A DNA stretch of 31,974 nt from Gloeophyllum trabeum ATCC 11539 (taxonomy: Eukaryota > Basidiomycota > Agaricomycetes > Gloeophyllales > Gloeophyllaceae). How positions within the stretch are numbered: position 1 is the first letter of the stretch; each line of letters begins with the position of its first letter. Below the pieces are notes generated by a model. The model was not told the DNA's origin, made no database searches, and worked only from the letters and a program-made list of their open reading frames with translations. The DNA is taken from positions 1,167,349 through 1,199,322 of the forward strand of contig NW_006920411.1 of NCBI RefSeq assembly GCF_000344685.1, given 5' to 3'. Shown one piece after another: positions 10,970 to 20,633 of the stretch. The translations under genes and the position numbers were made by a program.

Positions 10970-13900
10970 TTATCCTACGCTTGTATATCGCATAGTTCGC
11001 GTACTCCGCAATTCTTCTAATCCACGCCGACGCTTATGTTCCTGAACGGCGAGCACAGCTTGAGGATAATTACTGAGTATGCCGTCGTAAATTTCGCCGC
11101 AAAGACGAACACGCGCCAATCTTGCATCCTCGTCTTCATCTTGCTCGGGATGGTCAGATGAGTCTTGATCAGGCCGTATAGGTTCAATGACCTGCCCTCT
11201 CTCGAGCTTCTCTAGTGTCCACGCCAGCACGTCCAATGTAACAGCGTGAGGTCGCCATTGGTTCCATGAGGGGGAGATTTGATGAAGAACATGCAACTGA
11301 TGCGCGAAGTCGTCGTCGCGGCCTTCATCAACCTCAGCTAGGCTGCCCATCCAGCTGCTAGCTGTCTCGATAGCTTCTGCCCTTCTGGCTGCTCTGCGGT
11401 TGGCCGGGGCAGCGGCTGTCTCGGGCAAGTTATCTTCTGGAGGTGGTTGGTCGAAGAGGAATGGCGAGTCAGGGTCCCGTTCACGGGTCCGTAGTATCCG
11501 CTCGCTCTGCATCTGGTACGGCAAGATCACCCTCTCGAGTATCTCAAAAGCCCGTTCTAGCTCTCCGGCGCGCACTAGGGCAACAGCTAGGTGATTCCAG
11601 TTATGTGAGTCGAAGGAGAACCCGAGCATTTGCAGCTTTTTCCAGGTGAGTGCAATTTCTATGTGCAGGCCAGCGGCTGATAGGGCGTCGATGTAGATGG
11701 ACAGAGGTATGCACAACAGGGTAGAGTTGCGACGCTCAGTGTGCTCTTGGGAGAGCTCTTGACCTTGAAATAAAGGACCAACCTGCGACATGTCCAAGCC
11801 GATCTGAAAGATCTGCGGCCAGATTTTCAGTGCCGCCTGGACATCTCCTTTCCGCCTATATGCATCTAGGAGCATCGTCAGAAGACCAATGGTGGGCTCG
11901 CCACCGGCATCTAACATCCCTTGGTAGAGGCGCTCGACGTTCTCAGGATCAGCGTCCCGGGCATAGACGGTCATAAGAGGAGCGTATATATTGTCCAACG
12001 CAGCTGCTCGACTACCGGCAGTCCTTTCCCAAACGCGGTCGCTAGGATCAGAGTCCACAAGAGACGCCAGGAAGTCCTCGGCCATTTGCAGGCTCTCTTC
12101 CGTCTTCTCGTTACCATAGGCCTTGATTATGGAAGCGAAGGTGACGGACGTCGGTTGTATTCCGCGCTCACGCATGCCATCGTAGACCGCCTTAGCTCGC
12201 TGTCTGTCGCCAGCACGAAGATAACCAGCCATTAGGATAGTCATAACATAGGCATTGATGTGGAGACTGGACTGCCAGTGTTCCGAGAGGGTCTCCATCT
12301 GCTGAAAGATGTCAGCGGCTACGTCCATCTCTCCCGCGTCGCAAGCAGATTGCATCAACAGAGCGAAGGTGTATGCGTCCGGCCGAATCTTCACGTCGCG
12401 TAATTTGTCAAAAAGCTCCGAGACAACCCGGAAAGGAGCACCGATTAAGACATAAGCCTTGAGGAGAGTGTTGTAGACGGCCGGTGTGAGGCGAAGGTGC
12501 CGGAGGCGCGACGCTTTCATGTAATCGAATACTCGAATGACTCCCCGCCAGGACCCGGCTTCCACATGAGCGTTCATCAGGGTCAGTAGCATCTTGCGGT
12601 CTGGGACGATACCGTCTTGCAAGGCCTGTTTGTACATCGCCTCGGCAGCGACTGGGTCCCTGCGACGAGCTAAGACACTGAGGACCGTCGTGTATGCAAC
12701 GTAATTAGGGCGTATGCCCGTAGAACGCATCTGATCCATCACAGCTGCCATAGATTCGACGTCGTGCCGCCGAGCAAAGCTCTGAAGAACTATACCATAT
12801 ACATACGCGTCAGGCATGATGCCAGCCTTGGCCATCTTCTCCAACCAGTGGTTCATACCGTCGAAGTCCGACTGTTGGGCGTGGGCGTAGATGACGCTGG
12901 TGTAATGAAGAATCGACACAGCGCCTGCTCTGCTGTCGCCCTCTCCGTCCTCGGGAAAGAACTTGTGAAATAATGCAATCACTCCCTTGGTGTCCCCGAT
13001 TGCTGCGCTCGCGTGCATGAGTGTAGCGACGTCCGGAGGGCTAACCCAACCTTGCTTTTGCAAGAGCTCATAGAACTCTTCCGCGCGCCCGGTGTCCCCT
13101 TGATGAGCAAATAAATAGAGCCCCGTGGATAGATGGTACTTGAAGGTCGGACCCGCAGGTAACGACTCTGTAACACGCCAAAAGATCGAATTGGCGAGTT
13201 CGAACGAATCGGCGCGAACCAAGGCTCGCACTAGAGTCAGCCGGATCATAAGCGATGGGGTCAATGACTGGGCTTGCATTTCCTCTAACACGTCGAGAGC
13301 ATCTTCCGGCAGATCAGCCTCGGATAACACTTGGATGAGGAGTTCTCCGGCCCTCATTTTCTGCTCCTTGTCCCACACACGTCGGTGATCGGCTAGAACA
13401 AGGGCAGGCATTTCTATGTCCCGAAGGACTTTGTGCACTGTCTTGCGTAACGAACCTGCTGGCGCAACGAGTACACCGGGGAGAGTCATCCGCTTTCTGC
13501 TTACTGTGTAGGAGGATATAGTCTTCCACTCATTCAGCAGGAATACCAGACCACCATAAGGACTGCGATGGTGAACAAGCGATAGGAAGACGGCTTCATA
13601 GACGGGAATCATGAGCGCACGGTGGCGATCTTCCAGATAGCCATCCTTCGTTTCATCAATAAGAGCCATAGGTTCCTCCAGGCTGTCCATCAGCGCGGAC
13701 GCCCGTGACATTATACACTTGTGAGCAAATGCCTGATCTTCATTCAAGTCTTCACGATGAAGCTCGCCCAGAATGGCGTGTATACGGGTACCCCATGAAC
13801 GCAATTCCTCCAGGCTGACCGAACTGGAATACAAAGACTCCGCCCGTTCCACGAGGCGAGTGGCGAATTTAAGGAGAATGGAGTCTTCTATCTGATCCAG

Positions 13901-14116
13901 AGCTCCTGCCGTGAGGGCTTCAGAGTATACCGACCAGGCCCTGGTGGGGTTGAATTTGCCCTGAGGCATGCGACAGAGCTCCAGAAACTGCTGCCGCAAA
14001 TCAGACCTCCTAGGACTAGAGGAAGACGATGCCACTTGTGATGTAGACAGACCAGCCGCAGTTCGTCTCTGCAAGGTTGGATGGGTCGCCACGATGAAGG
14101 GCTGCCTAAGCCGCAT
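10970..14116 (-). CDS. Pentatricopeptide repeat protein, probably mitochondrial
   Basis: Single exon, 1048 residues from the chosen start. PPR proteins are helical-repeat RNA binders that act on organelle transcripts. At least eleven PPR-like units of about 35 residues are visible between about 255 and 775, for example AYVYGIVLQSFARRHDVESM, YVAYTTVLSVLARRRDPVAA, AVYNTLLKAYVLIG and AYVMTILMAGYLRAGDRQRA. Several units end in a Pro-Asp/Asn/Thr turn. The first 35 residues are Arg/Ser/Thr-rich and lack acidic residues, fitting a mitochondrial presequence. The frame stays open upstream to another ATG at 14530 (138 codons), so an N-terminal extension is possible; I prefer 14116 for its presequence character. 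No clear yeast orthologue is evident to me. Confidence 0.9.
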   Translation of the reverse strand: MRLRQPFIVATHPTLQRRTAAGLSTSQVASSSSSPRRSDLRQQFLELCRMPQGKFNPTRAWSVYSEALTAGALDQIEDSILLKFATRLVERAESLYSSSVSLEELRSWGTRIHAILGELHREDLNEDQAFAHKCIMSRASALMDSLEEPMALIDETKDGYLEDRHRALMIPVYEAVFLSLVHHRSPYGGLVFLLNEWKTISSYTVSRKRMTLPGVLVAPAGSLRKTVHKVLRDIEMPALVLADHRRVWDKEQKMRAGELLIQVLSEADLPEDALDVLEEMQAQSLTPSLMIRLTLVRALVRADSFELANSIFWRVTESLPAGPTFKYHLSTGLYLFAHQGDTGRAEEFYELLQKQGWVSPPDVATLMHASAAIGDTKGVIALFHKFFPEDGEGDSRAGAVSILHYTSVIYAHAQQSDFDGMNHWLEKMAKAGIMPDAYVYGIVLQSFARRHDVESMAAVMDQMRSTGIRPNYVAYTTVLSVLARRRDPVAAEAMYKQALQDGIVPDRKMLLTLMNAHVEAGSWRGVIRVFDYMKASRLRHLRLTPAVYNTLLKAYVLIGAPFRVVSELFDKLRDVKIRPDAYTFALLMQSACDAGEMDVAADIFQQMETLSEHWQSSLHINAYVMTILMAGYLRAGDRQRAKAVYDGMRERGIQPTSVTFASIIKAYGNEKTEESLQMAEDFLASLVDSDPSDRVWERTAGSRAAALDNIYAPLMTVYARDADPENVERLYQGMLDAGGEPTIGLLTMLLDAYRRKGDVQAALKIWPQIFQIGLDMSQVGPLFQGQELSQEHTERRNSTLLCIPLSIYIDALSAAGLHIEIALTWKKLQMLGFSFDSHNWNHLAVALVRAGELERAFEILERVILPYQMQSERILRTRERDPDSPFLFDQPPPEDNLPETAAAPANRRAARRAEAIETASSWMGSLAEVDEGRDDDFAHQLHVLHQISPSWNQWRPHAVTLDVLAWTLEKLERGQVIEPIRPDQDSSDHPEQDEDEDARLARVRLCGEIYDGILSNYPQAVLAVQEHKRRRGLEELRSTRTMRYTSVG

Positions 14117-14420
14117 CAGAGATCTTTTAGGAGGCCGACTACAGGAGTTGTACGACTGACTCCGGCAGGGGATGGACTCAGCAGAGACGAAAAGACATTT
14201 CTTGTCTGATGAACATTTAGAACCGCAGACACCACGAAACCTAACGAAGCATTGCTCACCGGCAGCCCATCGTGTCTCGTCGCTAGTGCTTCGCCCGGCC
14301 TGCCCATACAAAGGATCCCGTTTACAGCTCCTGACATCATCCGGAGGAACGTCTGCCCGCTCCTTTCCCTTAGCTCGTCGCGAAAGAGAGCTGCATACCT
14401 CGGGAGTGACAGCAGTGCCC

Positions 14421-14859
14421 ATGGATCTGACAATAACCTTCACTGAGGATGTTGAAGAAGCACAGCGTCCAGAGGTCGTTCGGCAAGCCAGGAGGGAGCT
14501 AAAGATGATTGCTCCGACAGGCTCGAGCATTAATAAGTCCCTTCGCCTCGCTCACAAGAGCAGCAACTGTGAGTCGACCTTCCCTACATCCAATTCGTCA
14601 GTGCATGGACGGAAAAAACAAAGACCCAGACATACCCTCAGGAAACCCTGGAAAGGCCGAAGGTTGTGGTATTCCAGGAAGGACTCCAGGGCGAAACGTA
14701 CACCTCCTGTTCGATCGCAAGGCCAGGCAAGCACTCAGTTTTGCGCCGTTCGCTTATGGAGGGCGCAGAACGCGGCATCTCCCGTCAGGTCACGTGACTG
14801 CTGTAGGTCCCTGTGATTTGTGGCCAATTGCTTCCGCGGTGGCGGCGTTCTTGGAATAA
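14421..14859 (+). CDS. Possible small gene in the PPR/GNAT gap (weak)
   Basis: The 788-bp gap 14117-14904 contains a plus-strand candidate: ATG 14421 in a good context (CCCATGG), exon 14421-14568, a 55-nt intron with GTGAGT...AAAG ends, then exon 14624-14859, giving 127 residues. Exon 1 is a polar, helix-prone stretch (TFTEDVEEAQRPEVVRQARR); exon 2 contains TPGRNVHLLFDRKARQ. I recognise no family. The same DNA is also open on the minus strand as a possible PPR 5' extension, and both cannot easily be right. Confidence 0.25.
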
Positions 14860-14904
14860 ATAAGCAGCATCGATCGCGAATGCCTGAACCGCGGTGAAGC
14901 AAAT

Positions 14905-15581
14905 ATGGACGCGCCCAAGCACGAGCTTATCACTGTCCCGGGAGTCGGGGAGGCAGGCAGGGACGAGCTGCGCCAGCAGTGCTACGACGTGCGGATAGCC
15001 GTATTCATCGACGAGCAGGGCTTCCCGCTCGACGTCGAGATCGACGAGTTCGTCGCCCCAAGCATCCAAGTTTCGAGCATTGACGTGCTAGCGTTCCTTT
15101 CTGCAGAGCGGACGAGACGGCCACGCATTTCCTGCTGCGGCTCGTGCCAGCCCTGACGCCCGTGGGCACCATACGCGCGTACCGATCCAAAGATGGATCC
15201 TACTATAAGCTGAGCCGCCTGGCCGTACTGAAGGACTACCGAAAGTACGGCTGGGGACGCGAGCTCGTGCTCGCGCTGCACAACTGGGTTGTCCAAGACG
15301 CCACATCACAGGGCCTGAGTGGTCCTGTCCCCGTGGTCTGCCATTCGCAGATACCGGTCAAGAGGTTTTATGCCAAGTAGGAGCGGTTTCTTTGCCGATC
15401 TAGTACCGCAATCCTGAGTTGCTTATCTCACCCCCCGGCAGGCTTGGATACGTCGAGGAGGTACGCCGCTGCTTCCCTGCCATGTCCGACCCCGAGTGTC
15501 ATCTCCTGCTCTGACTAGGGAGCAGAGTTCGACGAAGACGGTGCACCGCACCAAAAGATGGTTGCCCGATTGTCTATTTGA
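14905..15581 (+). CDS. GNAT-family N-acetyltransferase
   Basis: Predicted acetyl-CoA-dependent N-acyltransferase; substrate unknown. Four exons: 14905-15047, 15107-15376, 15442-15460, 15519-15581 (introns 59, 65 and 58 nt; exon 3 is 19 nt), 164 residues, typical for a single GNAT domain. The N-terminal part has RIAVFIDEQGFPLDVE, a segment shared by small GNATs of the YjcF/ElaA sort. Next come the substrate-side strand GTIRAYR, and motif A, LSRLAVLKDYRKYGWGRELV, whose RKYGWG binds the pyrophosphate of CoA. KRFYAKLGYVEEGAEFDEDG forms the C-terminal motif B region. All three exon joins restore this order, and the acidic tail with APHQKMV ends as in the family. Confidence 0.9.
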
Positions 15582-15948
15582 AGGCTACTCTACGCAAGGT
15601 ACGCACGTATATGTACCGCTACGAGAAGACACATATACGTCAGAGAAAGTTGGGATGCTATGAATACAGCATAGGGGGAGGGTATGCACTTTATATACTG
15701 CTACAGAGGGATGCACGATGACCGGGGCTAAGAGAAAGAGCATAATATAGCACCAAGCAAGTTAAATTCCACGACATACACCGCGAAGGGGAAGATAAAA
15801 CAATAAACATGGTTAAAGGTTCGTCGACTGCGCACGGAGCGCAGGAAAGTTTCTGCAGGACGATGGGAAAGACGAACAAAAGGCTATTGTAACAGAAAGG
15901 GCATGAGAGGTCGTTAAAGGGCATAACAGCGCTGACGTCAGTTTATAT
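15582..15948. other. Convergent 3' intergenic region
   Basis: Lies between the stop codons of the GNAT and HMG genes. There is no convincing frame. A short imperfect inverted repeat around 15602-15641 (ACGTATATGT and ACATATACGT) is visible; it could form a transcript-end hairpin or be chance. Confidence 0.45.
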
Positions 15949-17900
15949 TCAAGCTCGCATGTAGTGATCACCGTCGTCCTCGGTCAGCGGCTCGCTCTCG
16001 CTCTCGGAGCTTGTAAGAGGTTCGGACTTGACGACGGTAACCGCTTTGTTGGATCGAGGGATGATCGCTGTCTGAATGGGGCTGCCGGGGAGGACGCTAA
16101 AGTTAATGCTGGTTTCGAAACCAACGGTGCCTTCCTCATACAGCCTCCGCGCAGCTTCGTATTCCATCTTCTCCTGCTCGGCTTGTGCCAAGAACGGCTG
16201 CGAAAGAACAAGTCAGTAAGCCACACTCATCAATCACTTGACAAAGCGAAAGCACAGCCTACCTTGCGCTCATCATCGGTCATCGAGCGCCACTTGTGCG
16301 CAGCTAAAACGCTTTGCTTAGTGGTCTCCGTCTCGTCACCAAACACCTCTTTGACTAGCTCTGGGTCGGAGCGAATACGCTGCAGGAACATAAAGTACGC
16401 GCTGAGCGGCTTCTTCGGCGCGTTGGGGTCCTTGATATTACCCTTGCGCGACTTTCCGGCCTTGCGCTGCGCAGTGCGGAAGACGTTCTCGCGCTTGATC
16501 TCATCCGGAGTCAGGGAACGGATGTACGCGTCGTATTCGCGTTCGCGGGCGTCTTTGAGTGCCTGTGACTTGCGTTTGTACGGCTGCGCAGAGGACGGGA
16601 GCGATAAGCCATTGTATGAATGAAGTCATTGACAGGACGTACCTCCTTCTCTTCGGCTGATAGGCCGGCATACTCTTGACCGGCTTCCTTGGCAGCCTGG
16701 GCGACGTTGAGCTTCCTGTCACTGGTAGCCTGATGGCGCTGGATCCAGTCTGTGAAATACAGCTGCCAGGCCGAGGGCGCGAGCTTGGGTGGGCGCAGGA
16801 CCGACTTCTGCGGAGCTAATGTGACAAAATCGAGCGGTCAATTCAGTTTACTCGGGTAAAAGTCGTCGTGGGCGGAACTTACACGACTCGCTCTTCACGG
16901 TGGTCCGAGGTTCTTCCTGCTGCTGGCTGCTGCCCATGGAGCGGCGCTTCTTGCGGACGGTCGCGTCGCGGTCGCCGTTGGACTCGCTGACGGACTCGGC
17001 GCGCCTGCTGTACCCGCGGGCGAGCCTCGGCGGACGAGTCTCAATCGCCGACGGGGCGCTGGAGGGGTGAAATACCTGGCCGAGAGAGGGGGTGGAGCGT
17101 GGGATAGGAATTCGCTGCCGCAGCGTAGCATAGGCATCGTCTGATAGGGGCGGGTCTTCGACAGATGATGGGAGGTTCTCGCTTCCGGAAGAGTTGGGGG
17201 TGTCCCACAGGTGCGCGGCCCAGGACGGCGGGGGCAGGCCCGTCGGCGGAGGCGAGTGACACTTGACGGACTCTGCGTAAAGGCCGTCCGCGGTGTGAGG
17301 GCGCTCCCAGGGCGAGTTGGGGCTCGGGAGGGTGAGTGCGGCAAAGTCGATCGCGGGCGGAGAGATCTCGTGCTCCTTTACCTGGTGGTGGCCTTGGACG
17401 TGGGGAGAGAATATGAGGTTGGGGGCGGGGATGGGGATGGGTGCGGAGGCGGGCTCGGAGGGGAGGAGCTCGGACTCGTTGAGCCAGTGGCTAAAGTAGA
17501 AGGTGTTGTCGTCGAACGCGCTCGAGGGCGGGAACTCGAACATGGGGTCGCTGTTGAGCACGGGGGAGGAGTAGTCGTACTGGGTGGACGCGGTCGAGGG
17601 CCGGGCAGCCATGTCGGACGCGGCAGGCCAGCTGAAGGCGCTGGGGGAGTCGTACGGACGCGGGTCGTCGAGGTCGAGGGGCCCGAAGAGCATCTGGTCC
17701 GAGTCGGAGGGCGGGGAGTCGATGGGCGGGGACGGGTGTCGGTAGGACATGGGGGATGCGTGTGGCGGGGACGGAGGGCGAGGGCGAGGGCGAGAGCGAG
17801 GGCGAGAGCGAAAGCGAAAGCCAGAACGGGGTCTTATAGGAGGCAGGGCTTTGAGAGGGGCTCGGCATGGCCTGGCGTAGAGGGCTCTTAGGATTTCCAT
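15949..17900 (-). CDS. Tandem HMG-box protein, Exp1-like
   Basis: Likely nuclear DNA-bending regulator. Four exons: 17900-16883, 16815-16643, 16583-16263, 16197-15949 (introns 67, 59 and 65 nt), 586 residues. After about 340 low-complexity, Pro/Ser-rich residues come two HMG boxes. The first, about 345-421 (KLAPSAWQLYFTDW ... YAGLSAEEKEPYKRKSQ), is divergent and is split by an intron. The second, about 449-527, is canonical (DPNAPKKPLSAYFMFLQR ... WRSMTDDERKPF). A Ser/Glu-rich acidic tail follows. Coprinopsis cinerea Exp1, needed for cap expansion and autolysis, is a two-box HMG1/2-like protein, so this is a candidate relative; orthology is inferred. The first 50 residues are Arg/Pro repeats encoded by a GCGAGG-type simple repeat, and translation may instead start at Met51 (17750). 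Confidence 0.85.
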
Positions 17901-18308
17901 TTCGGCGCGGATACGGTGACTCGGAATGAATCAGCAGCGCGCTTCGAAGACACGTCCAGTCGGTGTTCGATCCTGGCCTGCAAACACCAGAACACTAGCG
18001 GTGATTAGAAACTGCGCCCCTCGGGATCACCTGCTGTGCTTCGTAGCAGATTTATTTTTCCTGTTATCGCTGTCACGGTAAAATGTCCGGTATGGCAGTC
18101 TCTTCCTCCTCCCGCCACGCGTTACCGCCGGCCCTAAACTCTGCTTTCTTTGGCACTCTCGCGCCCGTCCCCCGGCTGCTATTGTCTGCGCGATTTCAAC
18201 GACTGCATCTCATTCGGCGGAACGACGCGGTCCTCCCGAGCACTACCCGACTACATCGTAGCTGTAGATACTTCTCCGCTGCTGTGCACAATGCCAATCC
18301 CCCACCCG
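17901..18308. other. Intergenic, HMG promoter side
   Basis: Lies upstream of the HMG gene start and downstream of the NDUFA13 stop; both genes are on the minus strand. An open plus-strand frame overlapping it (from 18083) is antisense to NDUFA13 exons and looks like a shadow. I see no repeat or RNA gene. Confidence 0.45.
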
Positions 18309-19100
18309 TCATAGTACCACAATGGAGTTTGATGAGCGATACCGCGAGTCGCTGTAGACGCTCTTGCCAGCCTAAGATAATCACACGGCGGCGGATAGGA
18401 GCAGGATCGGAAGATCATTATCAAGAACTGCATCACCTATCATCAAGAGAACGCACCTCCCAGCCCTTCACGTCCTTCATAATCTCCCGCTCCCTCTCGA
18501 CCGCTGCGTGTTCCCGCCGGTACGCGTCACGATCCCCCTCGGCCAGCAGCAGCGGCACCAGGTGCAGACGGGACCACACCTTCTCCCTCTTGAGCTCTCT
18601 GCAACCCACACGGAATCAGATCCAATGTTTCCCTTTTCCGGCATGGGGCCATAATTAGGGCAAAGTCAATGATAAGAACCCAGCTGCGGCCGGATCCCAA
18701 CAGAGCCACGTTCCTCGTCGAGCGGGCCATCCATGTCCACGTTTGACGTCCTGCTGACCACATACATCCCACCCTGCGCCCCTCTCAGACGCGGAACCTT
18801 TTGCGACTCACCTCTTTTCCAGATTTCCCTGGCCCAACCGATAGAAGCCAAACGCGCATATGCCAGTCACCCCGGCGAGAATCGCAACACCGCCGGGCCC
18901 GCGGAACGGCAGATTGCGTTTGTACTTTATCGCCTCGAACCCCCCGGGGGGAGGCATGTCCCTGTTAGACAGCGCATGAGTGAGAACAGGCTGGACACAA
19001 GAGTACACGAGTGACATACTGTCTATACGGCGTCGACACTGCCGCGCATCGCAGTCGCTGGTCAGCATTCTCGAATAGGCTGCCAGCAAGAACGCTCACT
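18309..19100 (-). CDS. NDUFA13: NADH dehydrogenase alpha subcomplex subunit 13 (GRIM-19/B16.6)
   Basis: Single-pass accessory subunit of mitochondrial complex I. Five coding exons: 19100 (one base), 19038-19020, 18961-18812, 18598-18457, 18371-18309; introns 61, 58, 213 and 85 nt; 124 residues. The protein begins MSTPYRQDMPPPGGFEAIKY, has one membrane helix (about 30-48, GVAILAGVTGICAFGFYRL), then the conserved LKREKVWSRLHLVPLLLAE, REIMKDVKGWE and a GKSVY block. The A of the start codon appears to lie in exon 1 and TG in exon 2: the expected ATG before TCGACG reads GTG in the genome, preceded by a good acceptor (GGCAG) with a CTGAC branch site and a GTGAGC donor directly after an A. If that intron is not real, translation would start at Met9 (18957). 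Confidence 0.92.
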
Positions 19101-19854
19101 TGTGACTCTTGCCTGGCCGGGTCACGCAGGGATGCAGATGGAGGAAGGCGTTTGGTAGCAATGTGTTCACGACGAAACCTTGGTGGGGCGTGGGAACGGC
19201 CCACGTGCGCCGATTGTCCGAGTCCGCGGTGGCACCCGGATTCCTGATGTCCGATGCAGCTCGATCGTGATTGTGATTCGGAATTCTGCTTTCTTGTCTG
19301 TACAAATGCAATGTACAGCTGATGCGCGAGCGTGTGTGCGCGCGCGACAAAAATACGCGCTTCGTATGTGTCTCCTATGGCTTTATTTGCTGTACAGATC
19401 CATGCGCGCAGATCGCCCGATAGCATGCTGCGTCGTTCCCAGCCTCGCCCCGTCGGCTTTCCGACCTACTCGCTCAGGCAATTCCAAGTACGTCCGTACA
19501 CCAGCCCGGATTCCATATCATCGCGCGCGTTGCTGCGTTACCGAAATGACTCGCGCTCCTGCAACTTGGGATGTCACCCAGTCGCTTTTCACGGCCATAT
19601 ATGCAAACCCAAATGATACGAACGCTGCGAGGACCCGCTTCCATTAGTGATCCCAACCCCAGAATACTCGAAAGGCTGTCATGGACAGCGGTATTTCCCC
19701 GGGTATAGGAGCACCTTGCCCTCTATCCGCAGTTGCATTCAGTCCGATCCATGCTCGAACTTTAGTACCGGTTGCCTCCGATTGGTTGTGTTTCTTGCAG
19801 ACCTGGTCCGAACGCTGGAAGTATACCATCGGTCTTTTGACCCACTGGAGTATA
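19101..19854. other. Intergenic, NDUFA13 upstream region
   Basis: Contains an alternating purine-pyrimidine GTGTGTGCGCGCGCG tract near 19331-19345 and no gene that I can support. The proximal part should include the NDUFA13 leader and promoter. It ends at the TA target site of the next TIR element. Confidence 0.45.
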
Positions 19855-20633
19855 GGCTCGTAACCACCCTCTACAACAGATTGAGGCAGAATCTATGTTG
19901 TAGAGGCTGGTGCATTTGGCGTGGGAATCCAGTATACGCGTCGTTATCTTCCTGCCGCAGCCCTGCCGTTGCTGCCGACATCCGCCGAACCCTGCCGAAG
20001 TCTGCCGAATGCGCCTTTCGTAGTCGAGTAAGAACCCTGGTAGTCTAATGCAACCAGCTTTATAGTGTCATTAGAAATGTTGTAGTCGGACTACAAGTCG
20101 CGCCGGCTGCGAAGTCTCTCGCTCCCCGCCGCTCCCTCGTCCGACGCTCGTTTGATGTTTGGATATAATATGCTCCTATAATCACGGACAAGATTAATGC
20201 CATAGATGTCTACCTTCGGTACCTTGGAAAACGAACTCCGGACTTATTTTTCTGTATATTACTTATACCTTACCGAAGGGTCTACCCGCGCTCTCCGATG
20301 ATTTCCTGCCGCAGCTATCATGGCAAGAGAAACTTTCCTCCACAGTGATAGGTCTGGCGGTGAGTTGTACGGCACGGGAAGGCTGCAGGAATTCGTCTCT
20401 GGGACGCGCTAAGTCTCGAGATCTTGCGGACTACAAAACTCTTTCTAGTCAGATTCCGATCAACTTGAGGGCAGGGCGAAAATTCAACTCAGACAAACTC
20501 AGCTGCCAAAATGTAAGCAGCCGGTCGGCGAATTAGAGTTAACGACGCGTATACTGGATTCCCACGCCAAATGTACCAGCCTGTCTACCGATATTCTGCC
20601 CTCAATAGCGGTACGACAGGGTGGTCACGAGCC
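19855..20633. mobile_element. Non-autonomous TIR element, TA target site
   Basis: Long terminal inverted repeats of about 92-94 bp (19855-19946 and 20540-20633) start GGCTCGTRACCACCCT. The inner 45 bp or so are nearly identical and run through GGCGTGGGAATCCAGTATAC; the outer half has several differences and a small indel. TA flanks both ends (19853-19854, 20634-20635). The roughly 590-bp core has no transposase frame. Just inside the left TIR is a degenerate CTGCCG-type repeat (19951-20010). The structure fits a deleted Tc1/mariner-like or related DNA transposon; the superfamily is inferred only from the TA duplication. Confidence 0.85.

Noticed and set aside
17211..17891. 226-codon Gly/Arg-rich plus-strand frame
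   Set aside because: Antisense shadow of the HMG gene's Pro/Ser-rich exon 1.
17957..17985. tRNA-like T-loop (GTTCGATCC)
   Set aside because: No matching box A, acceptor stem or cloverleaf can be drawn around it.
18957..18957. NDUFA13 starting at Met9 (MPPPGGF)
   Set aside because: Family conservation continues upstream (STPYRQD) in frame across a good intron, so the longer form is preferred, though Met9 remains the fallback.
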